Part shown: positions 17,404-26,067 of the stretch, one piece after another | Layout: each line of letters begins with the position of its first letter | How positions within the stretch are numbered: the first letter of the stretch is position 1 | Assembly: GCA_963822695.1 (NCBI GenBank) | Contig: CAWGJH010000026.1 | Location: forward strand, 1-64,000 | Source: GCA-003244245 sp963822695 | GTDB taxonomy: Bacteria; Actinomycetota; Actinomycetes; Mycobacteriales; Pseudonocardiaceae | Direction of reading: 5' to 3' | DNA: 64,000 nucleotides | Made by a program: the position numbers and the translations under genes | Notes under the pieces: model-generated | Told to the model about the DNA's origin: nothing | Seen by the model: only the letters and a program-made list of their open reading frames with translations | The model's database searches: none

Positions 17404-18024
17404 TCACTCCTCAGACCATGGCGGATGATCTCCCTGGGATGGTGTGGGGTGGCCGGCTGGCCCGTCGGGAGCTGACGCGTCGGGGGCCGCGCTCAACCAA
17501 CGGGCCAGCCGGCGATCTCGGGGACGCTGCCCTGTCGGCTGGACGTCGCGGTGGGGATACCAAGGACACAGGTCGTGCACAGCGCCCCCATCGGAGCGTG
17601 GGTGAGCACGAGGTGGGGTCGCGCCCTGGTAGGGCACCGTGTTGGTGCTGGTGACCGGAGCGTCTACGTCTGGGGCGAAGCGTTGGCGTGGCAGGACCAC
17701 GATGCGCCGGGGCCGGGGGACGTAGGCGCGCTCGTGTGACAGCCAGCGCCGGAGATCTTCCAGTGTCACTTTCTGGACTGGGACCGGCGGGAACTGGGGC
17801 CACAACCAGCTGAGCCACGCGCGGCGATGCCGCCCTCTTTGCCGCTCCTGGGGGAAGTTAGTCCCTGACCCCGTGCTCGAGTGGTGGTGGTCCGGCTGGC
17901 CGCCAGGCGGAAGCGGTACGGGGCAGCTGATGGGTCTCGACCGGCGGCCAGCCGGAATCGTGGTGGTGAACAAAGGATCAGGCACCCGCAGACCCGCTTG
18001 AGGCGGGGTGTGATCCCGGTCCAT
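17404..18024 (-). CDS. Hypothetical protein of the transfer module
   Basis: About 206 residues from ATG 18024, which has GGGGG eight bases upstream; the longer frame adds an unlikely low-complexity head. The protein is rich in Pro, Arg and His, with one ordered-looking stretch WLSWLWPQFPPVPVQKVTLEDLRRWLSHE. I recognise no domain. It is co-directional with the TraSA gene and the regulator at 18246, so it is probably an accessory gene of the integrated element. Confidence 0.5.
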   Translation of the reverse strand: MDRDHTPPQAGLRVPDPLFTTTIPAGRRSRPISCPVPLPPGGQPDHHHSSTGSGTNFPQERQRGRHRRAWLSWLWPQFPPVPVQKVTLEDLRRWLSHERAYVPRPRRIVVLPRQRFAPDVDAPVTSTNTVPYQGATPPRAHPRSDGGAVHDLCPWYPHRDVQPTGQRPRDRRLARWLSAAPDASAPDGPAGHPTPSQGDHPPWSEE

Positions 18025-18187
18025 AGCGGTACCCCCTTGATCTGTCGTGTGTGGAAGGCGGCGGCCCCGCGCGGTGTGTTGCCCGAGAAGCGGGGCCGCC
18101 GCCATTCACCGCCACTTTGAGATCGAGGTGGGAAGTGACGGTGCGCACATGACCCTTCCGGCTTCAGACACGCACGGGAGGCACGGG

Positions 18188-18207
18188 AGGCACGTGATCA
18201 CGTGCCT
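18188..18207. promoter_or_regulatory. Perfect 20-bp palindrome
   Basis: AGGCACGTGATCACGTGCCT is exactly self-complementary and is preceded by two tandem GCACGGGAG units. It lies between genes 17404 and 18246. A dimeric regulator site is the simplest reading. Confidence 0.6.
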
Positions 18208-18245
18208 GTCAAGGGCTTTTACTGGGGGGAGGATTCTTACCCTCC

Positions 18246-19574
18246 CTACGGGCTGTCGGTACGCACTAGAAGGGTGGCGATCCGGTGCTGCAGGTGTGCG
18301 ACCTCATCAAGGTTCTGGTGCGCGGCGGCGTGGCGGGCCAGCTCACGCAGTTCCTCGGCCGCGATCTGGGAGCGGAGGGCGCCGGCGGCGTCCACGGCCG
18401 CGTGTCCGATGGTGGCGCCCTGGAGCGGGTCGCCGGTGGCCATCGTGAGGCTGGCGAGCTTGGCCTGGCAGATCGTCTGGGAGAGGGCGTCATCGGGCTG
18501 CCCGGCCGCTGCCGCCGTGAGTCGGTCGGTGGCCTCGCCGGGGTCACGGCCCAGGATCGCCAGGTAGAACAGGGGTTGCCCGGTGAGCTGGGCGTGGCGC
18601 GCGGGGCTGTAGTGGGCCCAGAACGGTGGTTCGTTGTCCGAGGTGAAGTGCGCGAAGTGGTGATCGGCGGTGCCGATGGCGGTCAGGGTCTCGCTGACCC
18701 GGCGCATCCTGGCCAGCGCGCGCCCCCGGTCGGCGTGCAGCATCGACCGTCCGACAACGGTGAGCCGGTCAGCGCGGACCAGACCCTGCTCGGCCAGCGT
18801 GAGCCCGTCATCGGGCTGCCCGGCCCGGATCGCCTTTTTCGCCATGCTCGACAGGATCTCGCCGCGCAGGGGCCAGTCGCCGGCCTCCTCGGCGCAGGCC
18901 AGCGCGAAGCGGTACACCCGGCCGGCCTGCTCAGGGGCTCCGGCGCCCTCGGCGAGGAACCCTGCCACGGCGGCGAGATCGCCGAGGGCGGAGCGCAGCT
19001 CGGGGCGCAGCCGCTCCGGGCAGGTGGCGTTGAGGAAGCCGGCCGACCAGCGCAGCTGGCCCATGACGGCATCCCGGACCACCTCGCCGCCGTAAAGGCT
19101 GCCCCACGAGCCGAACACCCGCGCGGCGGTGCGGATCTGCTCGATATCCGTTGCACCGACCCGCGTGGGGATCGGGGTGGGCTCAGTGCCCTCCAGCAGC
19201 GCCGCCACCGGCCCCAGAGCGGCGAGCGCGCCCAGGTCCCGGCTGGTACGGAGGAACTGTTGACGGTCCACGTTGTCCAGTTTTACCGCAGCGCGGCGGG
19301 AACGGGCGTTGACGAACCCTAGCGCGTCATCGTTGGGGGCGCCTAGGATCGCCCGGAGCGCTTCTCGATACAATCTACTTGGCCAGCGGATGATACCGGT
19401 CTCGAGTTTGCCGATGTAGTTCGCGGTGGCCAGCACCACCTTCTTGTCGTGGTGCTCCCACACCCAGATGTTCACCAGCTCAGCGAGTTCCTGCCGGGAC
19501 AGGCCCACCCCCGGCTGGGTGGGTGAGGCGGTGCGCTCCCGAGCCGTTCGGAGCTGATTATTAGCCGTTGTCAT
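18246..19574 (-). CDS. XRE-type regulator with helical repeat domain
   Basis: A 442-residue protein from ATG 19574 (MTTANNQLRTARERT); the open frame extends 300 bases further into a repeat-rich non-coding stretch, which I exclude. Residues ~20-75 (LSRQELAELVNIWVWEHHDK, YIGKLETGIIRWPSRLYREA) are a helix-turn-helix of the kind seen in actinobacterial regulators. The remainder is Ala/Leu-rich helical repeats similar to TPRs. It lies immediately beside the GTGGCATGT repeat cluster (19740-19995), which could be its operator, and close to the conjugation gene, so control of transfer is plausible. That link is inference. Confidence 0.75.
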   Translation of the reverse strand: MTTANNQLRTARERTASPTQPGVGLSRQELAELVNIWVWEHHDKKVVLATANYIGKLETGIIRWPSRLYREALRAILGAPNDDALGFVNARSRRAAVKLDNVDRQQFLRTSRDLGALAALGPVAALLEGTEPTPIPTRVGATDIEQIRTAARVFGSWGSLYGGEVVRDAVMGQLRWSAGFLNATCPERLRPELRSALGDLAAVAGFLAEGAGAPEQAGRVYRFALACAEEAGDWPLRGEILSSMAKKAIRAGQPDDGLTLAEQGLVRADRLTVVGRSMLHADRGRALARMRRVSETLTAIGTADHHFAHFTSDNEPPFWAHYSPARHAQLTGQPLFYLAILGRDPGEATDRLTAAAAGQPDDALSQTICQAKLASLTMATGDPLQGATIGHAAVDAAGALRSQIAAEELRELARHAAAHQNLDEVAHLQHRIATLLVRTDSP

Positions 19575-19739
19575 TTCCCCGTCTTCCACCAGGTCGGCTG
19601 AGCGCTGTGGTGAGCACTGATCATTCCTCCGTTTCGCGCCCAGATGTTTACCATTTTCTTTGGTCAAGACCGTTCTAGACAGCTGGAACCCACGGGATAT
19701 CCCACACCCGGGCGACCGCGCCGACCATCCGCGTGCTCG

Positions 19740-19995
19740 CTCGACCACCGGTGGCATGTGTGGCAGGTACGTGGCATGTGTGAACCTGGTTCGTGGGAAA
19801 AGCCCCCTTGGGCACGCGCGACCTGGGAGAACATCCGGGTTCCGCTGTGGCAGGTGCTGACCTGCCACGACATGCCACACCTGCCACGCTGGACCCGTTT
19901 CCCGAGATCAACAGGGGTACGGACATGCCACCGCACATGTCACGGCCCGCGTGGCATGGTGCATGTGGTGGCATGTGCTGTGGCATATCACCTGG
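19740..19995. repeat. Cluster of GTGGCATGT / ACATGCCAC iterons
   Basis: At least ten direct and inverted near-copies of a 9-bp word (GTGGCATGT, GTGGCAGGT and complements) crowd this interval. They include GTGGCAGGT-gctg-ACCTGCCAC at about 19849-19870, a perfect inverted repeat with a 4-base centre. It occupies the whole gap between the regulator at 18246 and the gene at 20040. Possible roles are plasmid-type replication iterons, a transfer (clt-like) locus bound by TraSA, or a multi-operator for the adjacent regulator. Confidence 0.7.
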
Positions 19996-20039
19996 GTTCG
20001 TCGAGCACGGAGTGTGGCTTCCCCGGTGATGGTGAGTGA

Positions 20040-20774
20040 TCAGTTGACCGGGGCTTGGCGGGTTCCCGCGGCGACTTCGGCGGCCGCGCGGCGCAGTTCA
20101 CCGATCTGGATCATCGAGCCAGTGCGGTCGCGCTGGGCCTTGAGGAACCACGGTGCCGCGCCGAGTTCCCGACCGAGCCGGATGGCCGCGGCGCGCTGCG
20201 CCTCCGGGGTGGCCTCGGCCGGAATGCGGCCGAGGAGCCGACCGAGCTCGGCGGTGGCCACCAGCTGGTCGTCCGCCAGTTCGCGCACGGCCTCTAGGAT
20301 CGCGGCCATCGGCTGCGCGGGTTCCTGGCGCGGCTCGGCCACCGGTGGGGCCACCCCGGTCAGGTAGGTCCGGATGCGGTCCATCATGGTGGTGCGCTCC
20401 CAACCGAGCTCGCCATCGCGCTCGATCGGTTCCAGCCGCCAGGGGTTGGCGCGGAGCTCAGTGATGAGTTCTTGGCCGGCGGTGTCCCAGTCGCCGTCAC
20501 GGTTGACCCGGCCGGTGACGAACGCGAGTTGACCGGCTGGCACGAATGTCGGCGCGTTTTCCGCGCGGATCACCTCGAATACCTCGGTCATGGTCTTGCC
20601 GAGCGAGCCGTATTTGCGGAACGTCTCGATCGCCTGGTCCATTTTCTGCTCGGCGCTGGTGGCCATGTGCTGGATCTCCTCGTCGGTCGGGGCCTGGTGG
20701 GATGGGGTTTCGTCGTCGCCGGTTTCGAATTCGACAGCGGCGTTTTGCATGAGCTCGGTGAACGCCGGGTCCAC
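20040..20774 (-). CDS. Transfer-module protein downstream of TraSA
   Basis: About 244 residues from a GTG at 20774 (VDPAFTELMQNAAVEFETGDD). The N-terminal third is acidic and helical. A middle segment, APTFVPAGQLAFVTGRVNRDG, looks like a folded domain, and the C-terminus is Ala/Arg-rich helix. I do not recognise the family. It overlaps the tail of the TraSA frame by 277 bases in another phase, and that TraSA tail has no protein character, so this gene is the real one in the overlap. It is probably a partner of the transfer apparatus. Confidence 0.65.
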   Translation of the reverse strand: MDPAFTELMQNAAVEFETGDDETPSHQAPTDEEIQHMATSAEQKMDQAIETFRKYGSLGKTMTEVFEVIRAENAPTFVPAGQLAFVTGRVNRDGDWDTAGQELITELRANPWRLEPIERDGELGWERTTMMDRIRTYLTGVAPPVAEPRQEPAQPMAAILEAVRELADDQLVATAELGRLLGRIPAEATPEAQRAAAIRLGRELGAAPWFLKAQRDRTGSMIQIGELRRAAAEVAAGTRQAPVN

Positions 20775-22554
20775 GGTCTCCAGCGGAAATCGACGACAGT
20801 GAGGGCCAGCTCAGGCCTTGCGCTCGGATTACCTCGTTGAGCTCGGGTAGTCGTTCGGGCCGCCACCGGCCGGTGTAGGTCCCGCCGAGCTGGGCTTGCA
20901 GCCACGCGGCGAGCCGGGGCATGGTGGCGGTGTTGCGGGCGGCGACCGGGGCGATCTGGTCAACGCCGTCCAACTCATAGGCCTTGGCTGGGATCACCCG
21001 TGGCACCTCGGCGCTGGGCTGGACCAGCAGGGTGTGGTTGCGCAGCTTGGTGGTGTCGACGTTCATGCCGACCAACGTCGCCTGGCCGTCGTGGGAGCTG
21101 TAGGTCTTGCCGGCGACGCGCTGGGTGATGTTGCGTTTGGCCATGCTGCCGTGGGCGCCGAGGGCGTCCATCAGGCCGTACTGGGTGACCAGGTAGAGGC
21201 TGACACCAGCGGAGCGGGCCGCCCGGACGATCGCGTTGACGAGCTGGGAGCCGGTCATCACCTTGCCGTCGAAGGTCGTGATGGTCACCGTGCTGTTGTC
21301 GATCAGCAGGTCTGAGGCTTCCTCAAGGACGCACACGATAGCCGGGTCGGCCGCGCTCGGCTCGAACACCGAGATGGGGCCGAGACGCTTGTTGCGCAGT
21401 TTGGTGATCTTGTATGCGGCCGCGAGCATCTCCAGCACACGCGTGGGGTCCTCACCGGCTACCCAGTCGATCACCGGTCGGGTGGTGATGCCGGCGAACC
21501 ACGGGTAGAGCCACGGGTAGATCAGCGGGATCAGCTTGTCGCTGGCGGCGATCCACAGCAGCGCGTCAGCGCAGTGCGTGGTCTCGGCGATGACGTCGTT
21601 GCTGAACACTGTCTTGCCGGAACCGGTCGCGCCGACCATCACGCTGTGCGTGCCGAACATGCTCAGGGTGAGGTCCTGGCCGTCCTCGTACAGGCCCGGG
21701 CGGATCGGGTGGCGGATGGTGCCCACCGGCCGGTCCAGCGGGTACTTGATGGCCTCGGCGAAGACGTTGTTCGTGCTGAGGTGCAGTAGGAACACGTGGG
21801 CGAGGTCGGTCTCCTCGGCCCGCACCTGCCCCGTAGACAATCGAATGCCTTCTTTGGCGAGGTAGGCAGAGGCGTGTGAGGCGATGTCGCCGAGGGCGGC
21901 CCTCAAGCCCTCGAACTTGACCGCCTTGACCGGGGAATCCTCAATCTTGAGCGTGAACCCGGCCTTGGTCGGGATTTTCTCGATCACCCGCACGCCCACG
22001 CAGCCCGCAGCCGCCAGGATCTCCTCCCACTTGTCAAGGATCTTCTCCTGGACGACTTCCTCGCGCTGGGCTTGTATCTCGGCGCGCTGCCGCTGGAGCG
22101 CGATCTTGCGGATCGGCGCCCGGGTACGGATGTGGGCGTAGGCACCGCCGAGCACCAGCGCCCCGAGGATCAACACGCCGAGCGCGATGAGGTTGGTGGG
22201 CCGCACCTCGGCGGCGTAGACCAGCCAGGCGGTCGTGGCCACGCCAGTGAGCACGCTCAGCCAGACCGCCTGCGTGCGCTGGTCGGAGCCGTACTCGAGG
22301 GGGGAATATCGCCGGCGGGCGGCGAGCACACCCAGGAGGGTGCCCGCCAGCCCGACCGGGACCAGGACCCATGAGGGCAGGCCAGCCCAGACTGGCACGC
22401 CGGCCAGCGAGTACGCCCACACCGCGGTGATCAGCGGGTGGAACCACCGGCAGTCAGGGTCGAAAGTGCGGGCGAGCGCCCAGAACGTCGGCCGCGACTG
22501 AGTGAGGTTGACGGTGCGGCGTCGCCGTGACGGGGTCAGGGTCGGCGTGCTCAC
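20497..22554 (-). CDS. traSA: FtsK/SpoIIIE-type DNA translocase (TraSA-like)
   Basis: The conjugative motor of actinomycete integrative elements: a hexameric double-stranded-DNA pump at the membrane. GTG 22554 follows GAGGAG. Residues ~40-140 hold four hydrophobic segments. Walker A GATGSGKT is at ~309-316, and the Walker B-like IVCVLEEASDLL and QYGLMDALGAHG follow. The protein-like part ends near 20830 (RLPELNEVIRAQGLS). Beyond that the frame continues 110 residues into an Arg-rich tail that overlaps the next gene out of phase. In the adjacent frame a TGA lies exactly there, so a one-base indel may have removed the native stop. Only one motor gene is needed for transfer in this class of element. 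Confidence 0.85.
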   Translation of the reverse strand: MSTPTLTPSRRRRTVNLTQSRPTFWALARTFDPDCRWFHPLITAVWAYSLAGVPVWAGLPSWVLVPVGLAGTLLGVLAARRRYSPLEYGSDQRTQAVWLSVLTGVATTAWLVYAAEVRPTNLIALGVLILGALVLGGAYAHIRTRAPIRKIALQRQRAEIQAQREEVVQEKILDKWEEILAAAGCVGVRVIEKIPTKAGFTLKIEDSPVKAVKFEGLRAALGDIASHASAYLAKEGIRLSTGQVRAEETDLAHVFLLHLSTNNVFAEAIKYPLDRPVGTIRHPIRPGLYEDGQDLTLSMFGTHSVMVGATGSGKTVFSNDVIAETTHCADALLWIAASDKLIPLIYPWLYPWFAGITTRPVIDWVAGEDPTRVLEMLAAAYKITKLRNKRLGPISVFEPSAADPAIVCVLEEASDLLIDNSTVTITTFDGKVMTGSQLVNAIVRAARSAGVSLYLVTQYGLMDALGAHGSMAKRNITQRVAGKTYSSHDGQATLVGMNVDTTKLRNHTLLVQPSAEVPRVIPAKAYELDGVDQIAPVAARNTATMPRLAAWLQAQLGGTYTGRWRPERLPELNEVIRAQGLSWPSLSSISAGDRGPGVHRAHAKRRCRIRNRRRRNPIPPGPDRRGDPAHGHQRRAENGPGDRDVPQIRLARQDHDRGIRGDPRGKRADIRASRSTRVRHRPGQP

Positions 22555-22581
22555 GGTGCTGATCTCCTCACGAGGATCGCC

Positions 22582-22624
22582 GGTGCGCCCCTACCCCTGA
22601 TGAACAGGGGGGTAGGGGCGCACC
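22582..22624. promoter_or_regulatory. 16-bp perfect hairpin in the TraSA leader
   Basis: GGTGCGCCCCTACCCC (22582-22597) pairs exactly with GGGGTAGGGGCGCACC (22609-22624) around an 11-base loop. It lies 28 bases upstream of the TraSA start on the minus strand. It may terminate or attenuate transcription into the transfer gene, or be a protein site. Confidence 0.7.
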
Positions 22625-22635
22625 ATCGGACTAGA

Positions 22636-23673
22636 TGATCTATTCCAAGGGGTGGAGGTCTGGCGTGTCGTGATTGGTTGATACGCGAAGGGTGTCCAAG
22701 ATCGGCGTTCTCACCCAACGTCGAACCCGGAGGCCCTCGTGGACGCCGATCTGGACACCCTCGCGATCGCACTTTACGTCACGACCGATGACCTGTTGCG
22801 GAGCGCGCCGCAGCGCACGCCGTGGCGCCCAGCGATCGGTTTCAGCCCGCGGATCTCGGATGCGGAGCTGGTGACGTTGGCGGTGATGCAGGCGTTGCTG
22901 GGGTTCACCAGCGAGTCCCGCTGGCTGCGGTTCGCCACCGCTGGCCTGCGGCATTTGTTCCCGTATCTTCCGCAGCAGCCCGGCTACAACAAGCGGCTGC
23001 GCAATCTGGCCACCACGATCAGCTGGCTGATCGGGATGCTGGCCCGCGACACCAGCCTGTGGACCGATGACGTCTGGGTCATCGACTCCACCCCGGTGGA
23101 ATGCGCCCGCTCCCGCGAGACCGTGCGCCGCAGCGAGTTGGCCGGATGGGCCGAGTACGGCTACTGCGCCAGCCACTCCCGCTACTTCTGGGGACTGCGC
23201 CTGCACATGCTCGCCACCCTGCACGGCCTGCCCGTGGGATTCGCGCTGACCGGCGCCAAAGCCGATGAACGCACGGTCCTGCTCGACATCCTCCACACCG
23301 ACCCAACGCTGAGCGCGCCCCGACCCGGCCAGATCATCATCGGGGACAAGAACTATTTCGGCGCCGAGTTCGAGACCACCCTGGCTGAGGCAGGCCTGAC
23401 CCTGCTACGACCAGCCCGCAAGGGCGAACCCGACCGAGCAGGCAGCCGGTTTTTCAAACCCCTACGCCAAACCATCGAATCAATCTTCGACACCTACAAG
23501 GGCCAACTCAATCTCGAAGGTCACGGCGGCAAAACCCCAACGGCGTCCTGGTCCGCGTCCTGCAACGCATCCTCGCCCTGACCACCGCGATCTGGCACAA
23601 CGACCACACCGGCCAGCCCATCAAACGCTCACTGCTGACCTACGACCACTGACCAACCCCTTGGAATAGATCA
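22636..23673 (+). mobile_element. IS982-like insertion sequence
   Basis: Bounded by TGATCTATTCCAAGGGGT (22636-22653) and its exact complement (23656-23673). The flanks GGACTAGA and ACTAGGAC share ACTAG, a possible imperfect target duplication. It contains one transposase gene, which carries a frameshift. Confidence 0.85.
22739..23652 (+). pseudogene. IS982-family transposase, C-terminal frameshift
   Basis: Starts at GTG 22739. The protein has the DDE core with VIDSTPVECARS, SHSRYFWGLRLHML and IIIGDKNYFGAEFE, then SIFDTYKGQLNLEGHGGKTP. At about 23533, in AAAACCCC, the frame changes: the continuing frame stops at 23582, while the shifted frame gives NGVLVRVLQRILAL and the family-typical end TYDH at 23652. 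Either an indel has inactivated the element or the slippery A/C run permits frameshifting. The terminal repeats are intact. Confidence 0.8.
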
Positions 23674-23690
23674 ACTAGGACGGTGCGGTC

Positions 23691-23853
23691 TCGGTCAAGA
23701 GCGCTGTCCGATACGGCTTTGACGCTGGCACCACCGCTGCCCTTGATCGCGGCTCAGCCTGAACAGGCAACCGCAACCGGTGCTGATCATGGCCTGCGGT
23801 TCGCACACTGACACAGTTGTCACAAGGAGCCGCAGGTCACGAACGGTGGTGGA
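23691..23853 (+). repeat. Repeat A of a diverged ~160-bp pair
   Basis: Starts TCGGTCAAGAGCGCTGTCC and is about 80 percent identical to 25623-25784. Both copies hold the arms CCTGCGG and CCGCAGG in the same positions around a diverged loop, so a hairpin has been kept while its loop drifted. Copy A runs directly into the HTH-protein remnant at 23849. Confidence 0.75.
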
Positions 23854-23956
23854 CCTAACGCTTCAGCATACGAACCACACTGTGCTAGTCGAAGGACCTG
23901 AGATCTCGGTCCGTCGGGTCGGTACCCGTCGTCTGGTAGCGGACGGCCCTCGATGA
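23849..23956 (+). pseudogene. Truncated relative of the HTH protein at 2555
   Basis: GTG start, VDLTLQHTNHTVLVEGPEIS, then a short unrelated tail and TGA at 23954. The first 20-25 residues match the protein at 2555 (VDLTCQHKNQTLLVEGPEIK) at DNA and protein level, but the helix-turn-helix is missing. Confidence 0.65.
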
Positions 23957-24409
23957 ACTCCACTCGATCATCACCAGAAGAGTGCGTGGTGTGGCCGGGG
24001 AAGACTGCGTGGTCATGCATACGGAACGACGCAGGACCACGTCGCGAGATTTGCCAGCGTCGGTAGGCCCTCGCATCGCACCCTTCAGTTCGAGGGTCCA
24101 GTCCCTCGGCATCATGTTCCGTTTAGGGGTCTTCCCTTTGAGCGGGCATCAGCTCGGGTACCTCCTGGCCGTTGGCAGGTAACCGGCGGCCATGTCCGTG
24201 TCACCTCGATGGTGGCGTGCCTACCGCTCATGCGTGCGCTCGGCCTTGCGTGGTTCCGCGTCCGTACCCGGATCACGCCGGCGCTGACCACGACCTCTCA
24301 GCGCGGCGCCTCTCTCCCGGCGCCAAGGAACGTCAAGTCAAAGCCTTATATCTGTAAATTACAGTAAGCAGGCAGAAGTTCATACCAGACATATAGGGGA
24401 AATCGGGTC
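23957..24409. other. Intergenic with small palindrome
   Basis: No gene is recognised. CTGTAA-A-TTACAG at 24352-24364, 45 bases before the glycosyltransferase start, could be an operator or overlap its promoter. GAGGG/CCCTC around 24095-24110 resembles a T-arm, but no tRNA can be built around it. Confidence 0.45.
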
Positions 24410-25339
24410 ATGACCGGCGTCGCCAAAGAGCAATCCGCCAGGCTAACGGCAGTAATTCCCTGGTGGCAGGACAATCACGACGAACCGCTGGATCGACGTG
24501 AGCTGCTTAAGCAATGCATCGAGTCCTTATGCAAGCAGGAGGCAATAGGCCCGAATATCATTCTGGTACTCAACGCCTCTCCAATCGAACCACCGTCTCT
24601 GGTCGGAGTCCAGATCGTCCGAACGAAAGATCGCCTCACGGTGGGAGAAGCCCGGAACCTGGGTCTCCAGGAAGCGCGGACTCCATTCGTCATCTTCTGT
24701 GATGCTGACGATGTGACAGCGGACAACTCACTCTCCTTGCTGCTGGCAAAACTCGAACAGCACCCCGAATTAGCCGGGGTTGCAGGCGGGAACGCATATA
24801 TAGTTGGACCGAGAGGAGCTGTCGCCCGCCACCCACACCCCCCAAACTGGGTCTATAGAATCTCCCGATCACGATGGCTACTGGCTGCCGCCAACGCTGC
24901 CCGCTGCTGCGTTCCGATTGCCAATACTACTGTTTTTCGCACCGATGCCTTCCGGCTCGCGGGAGGCTTTGGAGCGTCCAACCGAGGTGAAGATTGGGAG
25001 GCCGGGGTAGCCCTGCTGATGCTCGGCCACATCCTCATGGTCCAAACTCCGATAACACACGTATATCGCCCCTGGGGAGAAACAAGACTTTCGCAGACCC
25101 CACACCCGCTTAGCGAAGTATGGGCAATGACTGCTCGGGTACGTCGTCGGATACGGTATGACCCTAACTCCGTCTGGTGGCTGCGATGGGCTACGATACT
25201 ACCCATACTGTGGTGTGCGCATGTCTTCTACGCTGTCCAACTAACCCGCGAACAACGGCGCCAAGCCAGCGCGAGCCGCGTACAGTCAGAGGCCAGCCCT
25301 TTGTCCCGGAACTCGAAACCGGTCCAACGGCGACCTTAA
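24410..25339 (+). CDS. Family 2 glycosyltransferase
   Basis: A 309-residue inverting GT-A enzyme. LTAVIPWWQDN opens the nucleotide-sugar domain, FVIFCDADDV is the metal-binding DxD region at ~residue 97-107, and RGEDWEAGVALLMLG contains the usual ED catalytic pair. A hydrophobic stretch near the C-terminus (WWLRWATILPILWCAHVFYAV) probably anchors it to the membrane. It stands alone between the two copies of the ~160-bp repeat, with no other sugar gene nearby, so the acceptor is unknown. The base composition is lower in GC than the surroundings, suggesting separate acquisition. Confidence 0.85.
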   Translation: MTGVAKEQSARLTAVIPWWQDNHDEPLDRRELLKQCIESLCKQEAIGPNIILVLNASPIEPPSLVGVQIVRTKDRLTVGEARNLGLQEARTPFVIFCDADDVTADNSLSLLLAKLEQHPELAGVAGGNAYIVGPRGAVARHPHPPNWVYRISRSRWLLAAANAARCCVPIANTTVFRTDAFRLAGGFGASNRGEDWEAGVALLMLGHILMVQTPITHVYRPWGETRLSQTPHPLSEVWAMTARVRRRIRYDPNSVWWLRWATILPILWCAHVFYAVQLTREQRRQASASRVQSEASPLSRNSKPVQRRP

Positions 25340-25622
25340 AGGCGCAGTTGCGTTAGCGGATGATCGGTTCGGGCGGGGGCGGAGCTATGCGCCACCGTCA
25401 CCCACGGATAACTCCGCGCCGCCGCTCGGCGGCACGGCTGCTCGGTCCCTTGGTCACCCGTGGTCCGCAGCCGGACCGCGTTCACATTCACTCAGGTGCA
25501 CTGATCAACAACCCGAGCATTCGTGTGGCGTGCCCGCCTCGTCGAGACCGCTCACTCATCGACATGAGAGAGCGTCTGCGTCGCAAGCGTCGGGACCGCC
25601 TCTCCGCAACTAGGGTGGTGGG
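25340..25622. other. Spacer after the glycosyltransferase
   Basis: Only short Arg-rich frames without protein character; no RNA gene seen. Confidence 0.45.
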
Positions 25623-25784
25623 TCGGTCAAGAGCGCTGTCCGATGCGGCTTGATGCTGGCACTACCGCTGCCCTGATCACGACTCACACTAAACAGGCGA
25701 CCATAGTCGATCCTGATCATGGCCTGCGGTTCACACAATGACACGGTTGTTACTACGAAGCCGCAGGTCACCGACAGTGGTGGG
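25623..25784 (+). repeat. Repeat B of the ~160-bp pair
   Basis: A diverged copy of 23691-23853 with the same CCTGCGG/CCGCAGG arms. It runs directly into the tRNA 3' fragment at 25778-25815, where copy A instead runs into an HTH-gene remnant. The two copies enclose the glycosyltransferase. Confidence 0.75.
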
Positions 25785-25815
25785 CCGCCTGGGGGTCGAA
25801 CCCAGAACCCAAGGA
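25778..25815 (-). other. 3' tRNA fragment (tRNA-Lys-like), possible attachment-site scar
   Basis: On the minus strand AATCC...CTGGG-TTCGACC-CCCAG-GCGGCCC-A-CCA gives a perfect T-arm (5-bp stem, 7-base loop), the 3' acceptor strand, discriminator A and encoded CCA. No matching 5' half (GGGCCGC...) lies upstream. The sequence resembles the 3' third of actinobacterial tRNA-Lys as I remember it. Integrative elements commonly use this tRNA portion as the att core, so it likely marks the end of an inserted element. Confidence 0.7.
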
Positions 25816-26067
25816 TTCTTGGACGGATGACACCCGATTACGTGCATGTTTCGCGATCGCGAACGCTCATCGTTAGCGGTCGGACGGGGCTGTCTGGATG
25901 TTTTTGTTACCGCGAAACCCAAAAATGATCACAGCGGCTTCGGATTGAACCCGACTTGACCGGGCGAGGAAGGCGACGACTTATTGCCTCGCAGACTCTG
26001 TGCAGATTCTGTACCGTGGTCGATGTGGATGTGGATCCAGCCGGACACGAGGGAAAAGGGCATCAGC

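Noticed and set aside
24085..24115. Possible tRNA T-arm GAGGG/CCCTC
   Set aside because: The loop is too short, no acceptor or anticodon stem can be drawn, and no CCA follows.
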